From assembly GCA_032717465.1 (NCBI GenBank), contig CM064663.1:15147684-15211683 (forward strand): a DNA stretch of 64,000 nucleotides. Reading direction: 5' to 3'. The notes beneath the pieces are model-generated. The model had not been told where the DNA came from. It did not search any database and was given only the letters and a program-made list of their open reading frames with translations. The position numbers and the translations under genes are program-made. Each line of letters opens with the position of its first letter. The first letter of the stretch is position 1. Source of the stretch: Coenobita brevimanus (Eukaryota; Arthropoda; Malacostraca; Decapoda; Coenobitidae). Of this stretch, positions 1 through 8,663 are shown piece by piece.

Positions 1-1413
1 GGCGTAGTGATTGATGGTGGATAAAGTAGACATGGATGGTGTAAATACCGCACAGTAGTCTGGTGCTATGTATAATCCTGAGGCTGATGTATGAGATGGT
101 GGTATATCTGGACAGACTATGTAAACTGATGTGTTATGAGGGAAATAAAAAAACTGCGAGTGTCCAATGCGTTGATGGTGTACAAGTTTATCTGGAGCAA
201 AAGTGAAGTTGCAATGATGATGAATATTGTTATTGCTGATGATAGCCATTTCACAAGGGACCGTATCAGTAGGCTGAAACGTGAAAATGTACGCAGGACA
301 AAGATGAACAGCATGTAAGGATGTGCGGCACTTTCGCTCAATCGTTGACTCACTTGCGAAAGTGACAGTGTCTCGTCTCTTGGAGACCATGATGAGTTCG
401 GTGTCTGTGTTGATGTTGATGATGACCAAAGTGTTGTTGTTTATATAGGGGAAGGGGTGTATTTGGTATACTGTGAACAGGTCTTCCGTGATGAATGGTA
501 CATGAACTATCACTGATGTTGGTGTTAGTGTTGCTTCCAAGTACGGGTAATATTGCATAAATTCCCTACTGCAGAACAATGGCTTCAATTTATGTTTATG
601 TATGCCTTGACTAACTATCTGACGTAGCTCATGAACTGGGAGTAAGTCATTTGTGATCTTGCCATCACCAGCATTCGAAATTCCTTGCATAAGCGCCCTG
701 AAATGATCTCTAGTGTTCTCTAGTTGTAGTAGAATCGTGTCAATATGTTCTGTGATGATGGAGAAGTGCTGGAAAAGAGTAACGTTGCCCTCTAAGTCAT
801 TTATTTTATCTATACTCTCGAGAGCTACGTTTTCTGCTTGTTTCAGATTTTTCACAATTGTCTTCATTGCCGAGTTCTGTCCTGTGATGAATTTATCCTG
901 GTATGTTAGTACCTGAGCTATCTTATTAAATTTGTTGTTTATTTCTTTAAGGTCATCCTCTGTAGCCAATCCAAAGATGTTCCCAAGAATTGCGCCGCCC
1001 AGATCGAACAAACCGCGCTTTTGGCGAGTACGTGGGATATTGTTCCTGTCGCCCAGTACCTCCGTTCCATAAGATGGGAGATCTTGGATCATGACGAGCA
1101 CAGTTGACTTCGCCTGTTCTAGTTTCCATTTCGCTAACTTCACCATTTCATCCACTTCCTTGGTGATATGTGATTGTGAAACATAATTCCCTATCTTGAA
1201 GTCCAGAGTTCGCATCGGCGTCGCAAGTCTTTCTACATAAGTAGGTAAGTCATACAAGTAATCTAGACTTATTTCAGTACTCATGACGTCCTTGGCGATT
1301 GTAGTCGTGGCCGTTGGAGCTATGAGGCATCCTTGTCGTACTATATGCTTGGGGTCTAGGTGCGCATATACTCTTACTATGTATAGGAGAATCCATAGCA
1401 TAAGTCCCTTCAT
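1..1413 (-). CDS. env: env: retroviral envelope/fusion glycoprotein, partial (C-terminus outside window)
   Basis: From an ATG at 1413 the minus-strand frame stays open without a stop for 471 codons to base 1, so the gene is truncated only by the window edge. The N-terminus is a hydrophobic signal-peptide-like stretch (residues 1 to about 17). A dibasic furin-type site RQKR (plus 1015-1026, residues 130-133) is followed at once by a Gly/Ala/Leu-rich fusion-peptide-like segment starting GLFDLGGA. A long heptad-like helical region follows, then a Cys/His-containing ectodomain. This is the layout of the F-type fusion proteins of baculoviruses and of insect errantivirus Env. In the sister copy the C-terminus carries a membrane anchor at 13455-13700; here it would lie left of base 1. 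A poly-T/AG splice acceptor sits 7 nt upstream. Family assignment rests on architecture; membrane fusion function is inferred. Confidence 0.85.
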   Translation of the reverse strand, partial: MKGLMLWILLYIVRVYAHLDPKHIVRQGCLIAPTATTTIAKDVMSTEISLDYLYDLPTYVERLATPMRTLDFKIGNYVSQSHITKEVDEMVKLAKWKLEQAKSTVLVMIQDLPSYGTEVLGDRNNIPRTRQKRGLFDLGGAILGNIFGLATEDDLKEINNKFNKIAQVLTYQDKFITGQNSAMKTIVKNLKQAENVALESIDKINDLEGNVTLFQHFSIITEHIDTILLQLENTRDHFRALMQGISNAGDGKITNDLLPVHELRQIVSQGIHKHKLKPLFCSREFMQYYPYLEATLTPTSVIVHVPFITEDLFTVYQIHPFPYINNNTLVIININTDTELIMVSKRRDTVTFASESTIERKCRTSLHAVHLCPAYIFTFQPTDTVPCEMAIISNNNIHHHCNFTFAPDKLVHHQRIGHSQFFYFPHNTSVYIVCPDIPPSHTSASGLYIAPDYCAVFTPSMSTLSTINHYA

Positions 1414-1418
1414 CGTAA

Positions 1419-1440
1419 CCTACCGAAAAAAAAAAAAAAT
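1419..1440 (-). promoter_or_regulatory. Putative splice acceptor for the env mRNA
   Basis: On the minus strand a run of 14 T (plus 1426-1439) is followed by CGGTAG|G, with the AG at 1421-1420, and then the env ATG at 1413. A TTAAT sequence upstream of the T tract could serve as a branch point. Element 2 has the same arrangement (15193-15212). Errantivirus env is known to be made from a spliced subgenomic RNA. The function here is inferred from position and conservation. Confidence 0.55.
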
Positions 1441-1505
1441 CTATTAATTTCCTATAAAGCTGTGGTTGATGATAGTGATGATGTGCGTTACGGTTGGCTG
1501 TTATT

Positions 1506-3881
1506 TCATTTATAGAAGGAGTTTAAATCGATATTTAATTCTCGTAAATGATGTACTGTAGATTTCATTGGAATAGTTGCACCTATGTTCGATTGTTTGG
1601 TATATGACCTTAATTTCTTTTTGTAATCATTGTTGTGTTCTTTCTTGGTTTCTTGAGGTACGTTCACCTGTTCGGTTGTATCCGAGGCTGAATAATTATG
1701 TGATAATTCCCTTGAAACTCGTTTTAAATGGTCAATATGAACTTGTTTTTCCTCGCCACTTGAAAGTGACCTAATTAAAACTTTGTTTGCTTTTATGTTA
1801 ATTACTCTGTATGGGCCCTCAAATTTAGGGGATAATTTATTGTCTCTCGTATGAATGACTCCGTAAACAATGTCTCCTAAGCTGATAGGTGAATCTTTTG
1901 CCTTCTTGTTAAATGCCTCCGTCATTTCTTCCTTGGACATCGTTAATTGTTTTTGCACTCTTTTGTGAATGTCCTGGAATTCACGTAAACGGAGTTTAGA
2001 GTAATCATCGTAATTGTATATAGGCATGCTGTCACCTTCTAGGAGCTCATATGGTAATTTTTTATCCGTGCCATATACAATGAAATGTGGTGTGTCACCA
2101 ATGGATTTATTTATAGACCCATTAATGGAGGCCTCTACTCTGGGAATCCAATCATCCCAGCTTGCATAATTTTCACTGAGAATGTGTCGTAGCACATCTA
2201 ATACCTTTTTATTTTGTCTCTCTACCAACCCATTCGATGCTGGGTGATAGGCCAAAACGTTAACCTTTTTAATGTTGTATTGTTTACATATTTCTTGTAA
2301 GATCTCAGAATTAAATTCTCCTCCATTATCACTTATTAATACCTTTGGGGTAGTAAAGCGACATATTACATTTTCTGTTATTGCCTTTGCTACTGTCTCT
2401 GCTGTCTTATCTTTAATTGGAGCTAAAATGACATAACGGGAAAAATGATCCGTTGCTACGAATAAGTATAGGTTATTATTGTATGATAATGGCATCTTGA
2501 GTAAATCAACAGCGACAACGTCCCATGGTTGATGTGGTACTGGGTAATTACCCATCGGTGCAGGTGTGATTGGGTATCCTTTGTGTTTCGCACATGATTC
2601 GCATCTGTCTATATGATTGTTTATATCTCTTCGTAATGAAGGCCAGTAATATAATAGCTGGGCTTGGTTGAATGTCTTATCCTTTCCAGGGTGTCCTGCA
2701 TGTGGGCTGTCGTGTATCATTCGTAATACTTGGGGTATCATGTCATTAGGTACTACCAACTGGTTAGTATTTCTTTGGCGTTTTGGTTGTTTAGAGTTAA
2801 TTTTGTATAATGTATTATTGACCATTGTGAATTGTTCAAGTGGGACATGCAGTTTGGGTAATTGTATGTCATCTCCACTTTCTAACTTGTATATTACTTT
2901 TGACCATACTGGGTCAAGTCTTTGTGCCTTTGCGATATCCTCGTGGTTTGGGATATTTCCTTTGAGATCTAACGCCGCAACCTGAATTGTGTTCGGGTTC
3001 CTAGATAATGCGTCAGCTACTATATTCATTTTACCTTGTATATAATGTATTTGTACACTGTAGTTTTCAACTGTACATTTCCATCTTGCTCTCCTCCCAG
3101 AAAGGAGTTTTTCTTTAAACATACCCACCAGTGGTTTATGGTCGGTGAATAAGTGGATTTCGTAACCATATACCAAATCTCGAAACTTTTGTAATGCAAA
3201 AATCACTGCAAGGGCCTCTAAGTCTGTAGTGCTATAATTTTTCTCCGCACCTCTTGTTTGTCTGCTGGCAAATGCAATTGGTTGATTCTTTCCTCTTTTA
3301 TCTTCCTGCATCAGTACAGCCCCTAATCCTTTAACTGATGCGTCTGTACAAATAAGAAATGATTTCGTGTAATTCGGATATGCTAAACAAGGTGCATTCG
3401 TTAGTTTAATTTTTAGATTGTTAAATGCCCTTTTTTGTTCTTCTTCCCATTGGAATACAGCATCTTTTTTGAGTAGTTGGAATAGAGGGAAGGCTATATG
3501 AGAGAACTGTGGTACGAAGGACCTATAGTACCCAGCCAGACCTAAAAATTGTCTAACTTCGTCAGTCGTAGTGGGTTCAGGAAAATCTCTCACTGCCTGT
3601 ATTTTGTCATCAGTGGTGTGAATACCATCAGAACTTAATTTGTGGCCTAAGAAATTTATTTCCTTAAAGCAAAATTTGCATTTAGAAAGTTTAATTTTTA
3701 ATCCAGCATCACTAAGCTTTTGTAAGAGTAAGTCTAATTTCCTGAGATGATCCTTAATATTCTTCGTTGCGATAATAATATCGTCAAGATAAACAAATAT
3801 TCCTTGTCCTAAAATTCCGGACAATACGTAATTCATAAGACGCTGGAACGTACCGGGGGCTGTCCTCAGTCCCATTGGCAT
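1506..3881 (-). CDS. pol: pol, C-terminal part: RT palm, RNase H, integrase
   Basis: The 791-residue frame begins in the RT core, with the catalytic YLDD at residues 31-34. RNase H follows with its acidic residues in CTDAS (D180), DLEALA (E222) and FTDHKPL (D247), and DALSR at about 290. The integrase has an HHCC zinc finger (HAGH at 394-397, CESC at 427-430) and a DD35E core (D459, D518, E554 with 35 residues between the last two). A C-terminal domain of about 150 residues ends just before env. The first ATG is not a true start. The frame is the continuation of the upstream protease/RT frame, displaced by a 1-nt deletion around 3900-3915. All visible catalytic residues are kept. It makes cDNA and integrates it. 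Confidence 0.9.
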   Translation of the reverse strand: MPMGLRTAPGTFQRLMNYVLSGILGQGIFVYLDDIIIATKNIKDHLRKLDLLLQKLSDAGLKIKLSKCKFCFKEINFLGHKLSSDGIHTTDDKIQAVRDFPEPTTTDEVRQFLGLAGYYRSFVPQFSHIAFPLFQLLKKDAVFQWEEEQKRAFNNLKIKLTNAPCLAYPNYTKSFLICTDASVKGLGAVLMQEDKRGKNQPIAFASRQTRGAEKNYSTTDLEALAVIFALQKFRDLVYGYEIHLFTDHKPLVGMFKEKLLSGRRARWKCTVENYSVQIHYIQGKMNIVADALSRNPNTIQVAALDLKGNIPNHEDIAKAQRLDPVWSKVIYKLESGDDIQLPKLHVPLEQFTMVNNTLYKINSKQPKRQRNTNQLVVPNDMIPQVLRMIHDSPHAGHPGKDKTFNQAQLLYYWPSLRRDINNHIDRCESCAKHKGYPITPAPMGNYPVPHQPWDVVAVDLLKMPLSYNNNLYLFVATDHFSRYVILAPIKDKTAETVAKAITENVICRFTTPKVLISDNGGEFNSEILQEICKQYNIKKVNVLAYHPASNGLVERQNKKVLDVLRHILSENYASWDDWIPRVEASINGSINKSIGDTPHFIVYGTDKKLPYELLEGDSMPIYNYDDYSKLRLREFQDIHKRVQKQLTMSKEEMTEAFNKKAKDSPISLGDIVYGVIHTRDNKLSPKFEGPYRVINIKANKVLIRSLSSGEEKQVHIDHLKRVSRELSHNYSASDTTEQVNVPQETKKEHNNDYKKKLRSYTKQSNIGATIPMKSTVHHLRELNIDLNSFYK

Positions 3882-5386
3882 TCTTGTATATTGATAATGG
3901 CCTCTGTTTGTTGAAAGGCAGTGTATTTACGTGACTCCTGAGATACCGGAATCTGATAGTATCCGTTTAGGAGATCGATGGTCGAGAATATATTATTCTC
4001 AGGACCAATATTCTGTAGAACATCACTTAGCAATGGCATGGGAAATCTGTCTGGGATTGTGTGATTATTTAGTTTACGGTAATCTACTACCGCACGCATT
4101 TCTCCATTTCTCTTGGGCACAAAGAAAAGGGGAGCGTTCCACGGAGAAACTGAAGGCTCAATAATTCCAAGCTTTAACATTTCATCGCCATACTGATTTG
4201 CAAGTGTACTTTGGGAGTGTGGTATGCGATAAGCTGGTACGAAAATTGGTGGTGTTTCTGGGTGCACATTAATCATGTGATTAATCAAGTTAGTACACCC
4301 TAATTGTTCTCCGGGCAATGCCACGGTGTCCCTGTGTTTTTCCAGCAGGGTTAACAAATCATTTTCTTCGTCAAATTCACCTGAGTGAATTAAATTCTCT
4401 TGTATTCTTTCTCTATCCGTAGATTTTATCTCACTTGTTACTCCACCAATATTTATTTCCTTCACAGGGGCGAAACATTTTTCAATATTAACTATGCAAG
4501 TTCCCTTCTTCAACTGAACTTCCCCATTCATGTGATTAATAATGAATATCTGAGTTAGCCCTTCGTCGTTCGTATGACATAATGCGTTTTCTACTGACAA
4601 TCCCTTTACTTTACATAATTCTTCTAAGACAAGAACAGTACTATTACGTAATTTGCTCTTTATGGTAACCTTCATGTATGAATTAGGTGGTATAACCAAA
4701 TCATTAGTGAGATGGGCTGGAAAAATTGATAAATCAGTACTGTTATCTGGGTCACTAATTCTGGAGGATGGGGTTGCTGGTGTAAGTGGATCTATACACT
4801 CATCTGTTTGTATATGTTTGTTAAAGCCTTTAATATTACCAATTCTTTTTGGCTCTCTTCTACCAATCGGTGAGGGCTCTGAAAGTATTTCCTCTATGAA
4901 TTCATTATCAAAGTCTATTCCATTCATTTGTGGGAGTATAGTTATGTTCTCAGTTCTCATGGATCTTAAGCCCAGTAACATATGAGCTTTAATTGCTAAG
5001 TTTTCAACGATATAGAACAATGCAGAGAATGGTCTTGTAGTTTCTGTGAAACTGAGATTTAATCTTATCATACCTTTTACTGTAATCTCTTGACCATCTA
5101 CTGTGTATAATTCTAAATCAGCTTCATCCAGAAAAGTTACTTTCTTTTTATTTTTAAGAATTCTGTTTAGTTCTTCATGTGTTATTAAGTTCACTGGAGA
5201 GCCTGTATCTAAAAATAAGGAAACGTTTTGATCCTCACATACAGCTGGTATCAAGATACACTCATTTCCCAACATGCCTCCTATGTGAAGTTTAACCTTG
5301 TTCTTCTTTACGTTTGTTCGTTTTTTGTCATGACTTGGTCTTCCCCCGATTTGAACATAGACACAATTTGTTCTACTGTTTTGCAA
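3866..5386 (-). CDS. pol: pol, N-terminal part: retroviral aspartic protease and RT fingers/palm
   Basis: This frame lies -1 relative to gag and is probably entered by ribosomal frameshifting at 5320-5326; no ATG is needed. The aspartic protease active site DTGS is at residues 60-63 (numbered from 5386). A linker of about 250 residues follows, then the RT fingers and palm (SPWNAPLFFVPKRNGEMR, and LLNGYYQIP with the first catalytic Asp). It ends shortly after TAF in the RT core. The other copy reads on in one frame at this point, so element 1 has lost 1 nt relative to it. RT is thereby split from its YLDD motif, and the protein as written would be inactive. A sequencing error is the alternative explanation. 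Confidence 0.85.
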   Translation of the reverse strand: MQNSRTNCVYVQIGGRPSHDKKRTNVKKNKVKLHIGGMLGNECILIPAVCEDQNVSLFLDTGSPVNLITHEELNRILKNKKKVTFLDEADLELYTVDGQEITVKGMIRLNLSFTETTRPFSALFYIVENLAIKAHMLLGLRSMRTENITILPQMNGIDFDNEFIEEILSEPSPIGRREPKRIGNIKGFNKHIQTDECIDPLTPATPSSRISDPDNSTDLSIFPAHLTNDLVIPPNSYMKVTIKSKLRNSTVLVLEELCKVKGLSVENALCHTNDEGLTQIFIINHMNGEVQLKKGTCIVNIEKCFAPVKEINIGGVTSEIKSTDRERIQENLIHSGEFDEENDLLTLLEKHRDTVALPGEQLGCTNLINHMINVHPETPPIFVPAYRIPHSQSTLANQYGDEMLKLGIIEPSVSPWNAPLFFVPKRNGEMRAVVDYRKLNNHTIPDRFPMPLLSDVLQNIGPENNIFSTIDLLNGYYQIPVSQESRKYTAFQQTEAIINIQECQWD

Positions 5387-5535
5387 TCACTGGTCCAGTG
5401 CCCTTGGCATCTATGATGCCTACAGTAAGGACCAAATCCTTGTGTCTTTTGATTATCCTCTTTTGCCTTGACAAAGCATTCATACCTTGTGTGTCCTGGT
5501 TTTGCACAGTAATGACACAGAATGGACCTATCCCT
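5308..5535 (-). CDS. gag: gag, nucleocapsid part (downstream of an in-frame stop)
   Basis: The gag frame continues past the TAA at 5536-5538 and encodes a canonical retroviral zinc knuckle, CHYCAKPGHTRYEC (C-x2-C-x4-H-x4-C, plus 5476-5517). A second Cys/His cluster (CRHHRCQGHWTSDC) follows. It then runs through the slippery site to a TAA at 5308. The nucleocapsid would bind and package genomic RNA. As written it is reached only by stop readthrough. Element 2 has a sense codon at the corresponding place, so the stop is most simply a mutation. Confidence 0.65.
   Translation of the reverse strand, partial: RDRSILCHYCAKPGHTRYECFVKAKEDNQKTQGFGPYCRHHRCQGHWTSDCKTVEQIVSMFKSGEDQVMTKNEQT
5320..5326 (-). 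promoter_or_regulatory. Slippery heptamer A AAA AAC for -1 gag-pol frameshifting
   Basis: On the minus strand the gag frame reads ACA AAA AAC, which is exactly the X XXY YYZ phase needed. A -1 slip moves ribosomes into the protease frame. The gag frame terminates at TAA (plus 5308-5310), ten bases downstream. The same heptamer in the same context is present in element 2 (19018-19024). A AAA AAC is an established retroviral shift site. I did not resolve a downstream pseudoknot. Confidence 0.65.
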
Positions 5536-6750
5536 TTACTGTGACCTACGAGGTGATTTCCCATAAGAAGTGTTGTTTATGGCGCGAGACCTGCTCGGGC
5601 TGCGCGAAAACTTATGAAACTGCCTGTAGGAAGGCGTGTGGAAACGAGGTCTAGGCGTCTTTGTTTGTTTGGGCTGCCTCATTTCTGGTCGCGATCGATT
5701 TTGTTCTCTGTTTGGGGTCGGTGTTGATGTTTTCACAGCTGATACTGTCTCAGGTACCCTGATTCTACCAGAATGTGCATGTGTGTCGACCACACCTGCT
5801 TTACTGCACTGCATCTCTACCTCGTTCATTAAGTCTAGTAAGCACATTCCCGGGGTGTACGCGATTGTTTTGGCGATCTTAAGGGTTCTATCAGGTAATT
5901 TACACAAGGCAGCTACATAACCAATGATGTCCACCACGAGGTCTGGGGACATCTTTCCATCATCTGTTATCCACTTAGAATTCTCCAGAGTAGCTAATAG
6001 GGTTCTCTTGATTGTGGAGACATCAGCAGTTATTTCACTGAGCACATGGTTTGTAGTGTGCTCCCTTACAAGATCTACAATTTTATGTAATTCTGGAATT
6101 ATACCTGGCAAGAAGTTCATACCTCCAGAAAATTTCTTCAGAAATTCAGTTTTAAATTCATCATATGTCCTAGCACGATGTAGCTTATCGGAGCGCAATA
6201 AATTGCTTGCTGGACATCTTTCCTGGCTTATGCAAGATGAAAAAATAGCAATTTTCTCTTGTTCATCTAGTATGTGGCGCTTGATGAACATTTGTTCGCA
6301 CTGACTGATTAATGAAATGACATCAATGCGATCCTTGTCTGTGCCAGAGAATTTCGGGGCAGTCTTATCCTCGTGATACACAAAAACGTGAGGTGTGGTT
6401 TTTAGATCAGCAGTATTTGGTTCTTGATTCATATTTAATGATTGCCCTGTTAATTCAACTTGTACGAGTTTATCGTTATGTGAGGGAATGGTAGAATATG
6501 TATGACCGGACCGGTGAACCCTGTTAAGTATATTGGCATACGTATTCAAGGCAGCTGCAAAGTCGATACTCTCTACGTCTGAAGGGGTTTCCCACTCATC
6601 ATCCGAAACTCCCGTATTTGTTTCTTTATCTATAACATGTGGTGTGGGTTGTACAATGGGTGGGCTGTCTCTTAATTGTGAGTCTGATGTTGTGGCAATT
6701 TGTGTGTCATCTGGTATTAACGTGGGTGGTGGCAAAAATATTCCTGTCAT
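5536..6750 (-). CDS. gag: gag: matrix/capsid-like polyprotein (404 aa, stop before nucleocapsid)
   Basis: The frame starts at a good ATG (6750-6748) at the end of the long leader. The first 130 residues are acidic and low in complexity. A capsid-like middle follows, about residues 130-330 (APKFSGTDKDRIDVISLISQCEQMF and FKTEFLKKFSGG are typical of Gypsy Gag). The C-terminal tail is basic and rich in Arg, Ser and Pro. It ends at a TAA (5536-5538) just before the zinc knuckles. The homologous product in element 2 is recognisable over the same span but broken. Its role is particle assembly and RNA packaging. Confidence 0.8.
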   Translation of the reverse strand: MTGIFLPPPTLIPDDTQIATTSDSQLRDSPPIVQPTPHVIDKETNTGVSDDEWETPSDVESIDFAAALNTYANILNRVHRSGHTYSTIPSHNDKLVQVELTGQSLNMNQEPNTADLKTTPHVFVYHEDKTAPKFSGTDKDRIDVISLISQCEQMFIKRHILDEQEKIAIFSSCISQERCPASNLLRSDKLHRARTYDEFKTEFLKKFSGGMNFLPGIIPELHKIVDLVREHTTNHVLSEITADVSTIKRTLLATLENSKWITDDGKMSPDLVVDIIGYVAALCKLPDRTLKIAKTIAYTPGMCLLDLMNEVEMQCSKAGVVDTHAHSGRIRVPETVSAVKTSTPTPNREQNRSRPEMRQPKQTKTPRPRFHTPSYRQFHKFSRSPSRSRAINNTSYGKSPRRSQ

Positions 6751-7746
6751 TAAGATATGATGTTATGAAATACGCCTCTTGTTTATTTATGTCCTAGCAA
6801 ACTAGATGATTAAATAAGTTGAATATAGCTAATTTTAGCACTGAGAAGAAATGAGCAAGTATAATTTTACCCACTTGATACAGATCGTAGAGGTGTGTCG
6901 ATACAAAAGTCGATCTCGGAAGAAAATACAGGTTTGATTGAAGATCTCTTGATAATTCTAGTGGTGTGTTGATGGACGATATTACTCAGGAAATTCCATG
7001 GCCTGGTATTTGTAGTGGTTAACGGCTGTCCCAGGCAAACCTCAGCATAGAACGTCGAATTTCCAACTTAACTGTGAAAATAAGTGAATATGAGTAGGAG
7101 CTATGTGAATAATGAGTAATGAGTAGTGGGTGAGAAGTGCCTGGTGTCAGTCACACGTTGCTTGGCATGGCAGACTCGCGTTGTGATGTCATCTCAGCAC
7201 ATGGTGACGTCGGCTTCCCACACTGGTAGCTGTGGTGAGTGAATGAGTAGCGATGAGTAACTTGAGTGAAGATGAGTTGTGAGTCGTGTCTCACTCTTCG
7301 TTTGTTTGTTCCCTTTATTTTATGTGGAAGTTTTTTCGGTCCTTTTCTCTAGTGATTTACTCGTTGAGGGATGAAGACTGCCGCTACTTGTAGGTGCGTG
7401 TAGAAGATTATACAGACGACGTAGAGTTGTTATTTGTAGTTGATTGTAGATGGCTGTAGACTTTGTAGAACTGAAGCTAATCTTGTAGTCTCGGTTGCTT
7501 TTGTAGAAATTTGCTTTTAATTCGGAGACGATGTCCGCAGATTTGCTGGTTTGTCGTTAAGCTACGTGCAAGGCGTCGAGTGATCTCTTGACCTCTGCAT
7601 CAGCGTAATGATCTGGGAGACGGAGGGGGCAGGATGGAGAGAATACTGTCAGGAGCTGATGTTGTTGGTTGTTTTCAATCTTGATATTTTGTAGGAATTT
7701 AATGTTGATTCGTAGACGAGGTTCGTATACGTTCGCTGCTACCAAA
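6751..7746 (-). promoter_or_regulatory. Leader (5' UTR) of element 1 with PBS and GAGT-motif array
   Basis: This is about 1 kb between LTR and gag. A TGG-starting primer-binding-site candidate (TGGTAGCAGCGAACG on the minus strand, plus 7730-7744) lies 2 nt from the LTR end. On the plus strand 7081-7290 holds many GAGT motifs (atGAGTag, gtGAGTga, cgatGAGTaa and so on) about 8-12 bp apart. The same array recurs in the other two leaders. I cannot assign the priming tRNA. Confidence 0.6.
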
Positions 7747-8277
7747 TGTCATAAAGACTTTGTAGTTACTTGTAGAGAAGTATATTTTAGACTTGTGGTC
7801 GAGCGGCTTTTATATCTTGTAGTAGTTTCCCCACCAGATGTCATGTAGTGACGGGAGAGGTAAAGAATAGTATGGGACTACTTTTATTTGTCTTGGAAAT
7901 ATTAAACAGGTATAAGAGTATAAGTCCCGGGTAGCTACCTTCCTGTCTCGCTATCTCTCTCTCTTTCTGTTCTAAGGCTAATCTCCGTCTCGACCTCTCT
8001 CTAGGGTCGCTTGTCTCCTTCTCAACTCTCTTTTCTAAAATCTGGTGTAGTAGGGGTGTGTCACGTATGTTCCTCATGGCAACAGATCTTTCTCACGAGA
8101 GGACTGCTGACAGCTAACTGCATCATCTCCTTACTGGCCGCTGTCGTCAGCTTTCCTCCGTGTAAGCATGTTTAGCGCTGCTAGATTCTCGCAGACACAA
8201 CACCTTCTCATCATTTGACTTCCTGATTCTATCTGTCTCTCTATCTATCTATTTATCTATCTATTATGTAGTCCTAT
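7747..8277 (-). repeat. 5' LTR of element 1 (right end approximate)
   Basis: The left end is TGTCATAAAG, directly after the PBS region. The segment matches the LTR-like copy at 10456-11154 over long stretches: the ctgttctaaggct segment, the 'cacgt.tgttcct' segment, 'taagcatgtttagc' and 'attctcgcagacacaa'. It is shorter than that copy (about 531 versus 699 bp). It stops near 8277, where mariner coding sequence begins, without a clear CA terminus. Confidence 0.65.
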
Positions 8278-8663
8278 AGCTCATCAGTCAACAAATGGGG
8301 TATCCATCGACAACACTTCTTCCTCAGGTGTAATTGTTCATGCACGGTGTCATATGCACTCCCATAACTGATATCAAGCTCCAAGGCTAAGAACCTAAGA
8401 GTTACAGTTGGATCCTCGTCAATGATGGACCGTGCACGGACAGTTGTTGCTTCGGTCACGGATGTCCGGGGGCATCCAGAGCGTTGTTTATCTTTCAGTT
8501 CAGTTTTTCCTGCTGTGAAAGCACGAATCCAGTGGGAAACAGTTTCCAGGGAAGTAGTGTCTGGATAAACTTGTAATAATTCCCCTCGAATCTCTGTTGC
8601 TTTCTTTCCCAGTTTCCACCTCGTAAAAATGTAGAACCTGCAGCCTTCTTTCGAGTAATCCAT
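8274..8663 (-). pseudogene. Mariner-like transposase, N-terminal DNA-binding fragment
   Basis: From ATG 8663 a frame of about 130 residues reads MDYSKEG...ELLQVYPDTTSLETVSHWIRAF...SGCPRTS and ends in CCRWIPHLLTDEL. Mariner transposases carry a helix-turn-helix N-terminus and a conserved WVPHxL motif just before the DDD catalytic domain. The whole catalytic domain is missing, because the sequence stops exactly where the LTR of element 1 begins. This fits insertion of element 1 into an old mariner copy. It cannot be active. Confidence 0.65.

Larger units (their letters stand above)
1..8277 (-). mobile_element. Element 1: env-bearing Ty3/Gypsy (errantivirus-like) endogenous retrovirus, left end outside window
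   Basis: Read on the minus strand the order is 5' LTR (about 8277-7747), PBS, leader of about 1 kb, gag (6750), protease-RT-RNase H-integrase (5326 to 1506) and env (1413 to the window edge). The 3' part of env and the 3' LTR lie outside. The layout and the F-protein-like env match insect errantiviruses, although the protein is only distantly recognisable by eye. It is much better preserved than the sister copy at 12.5-30 kb. Its two visible lesions are a stop in gag and a 1-nt deletion in RT. Its right end abuts a mariner-like fragment, which was probably the insertion target. No target duplication can be checked because the other end is missing. Confidence 0.85.

Noticed and set aside
117..353. 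78-residue hydrophobic frame
   Set aside because: It lies in another frame of the open env gene and is a shadow.
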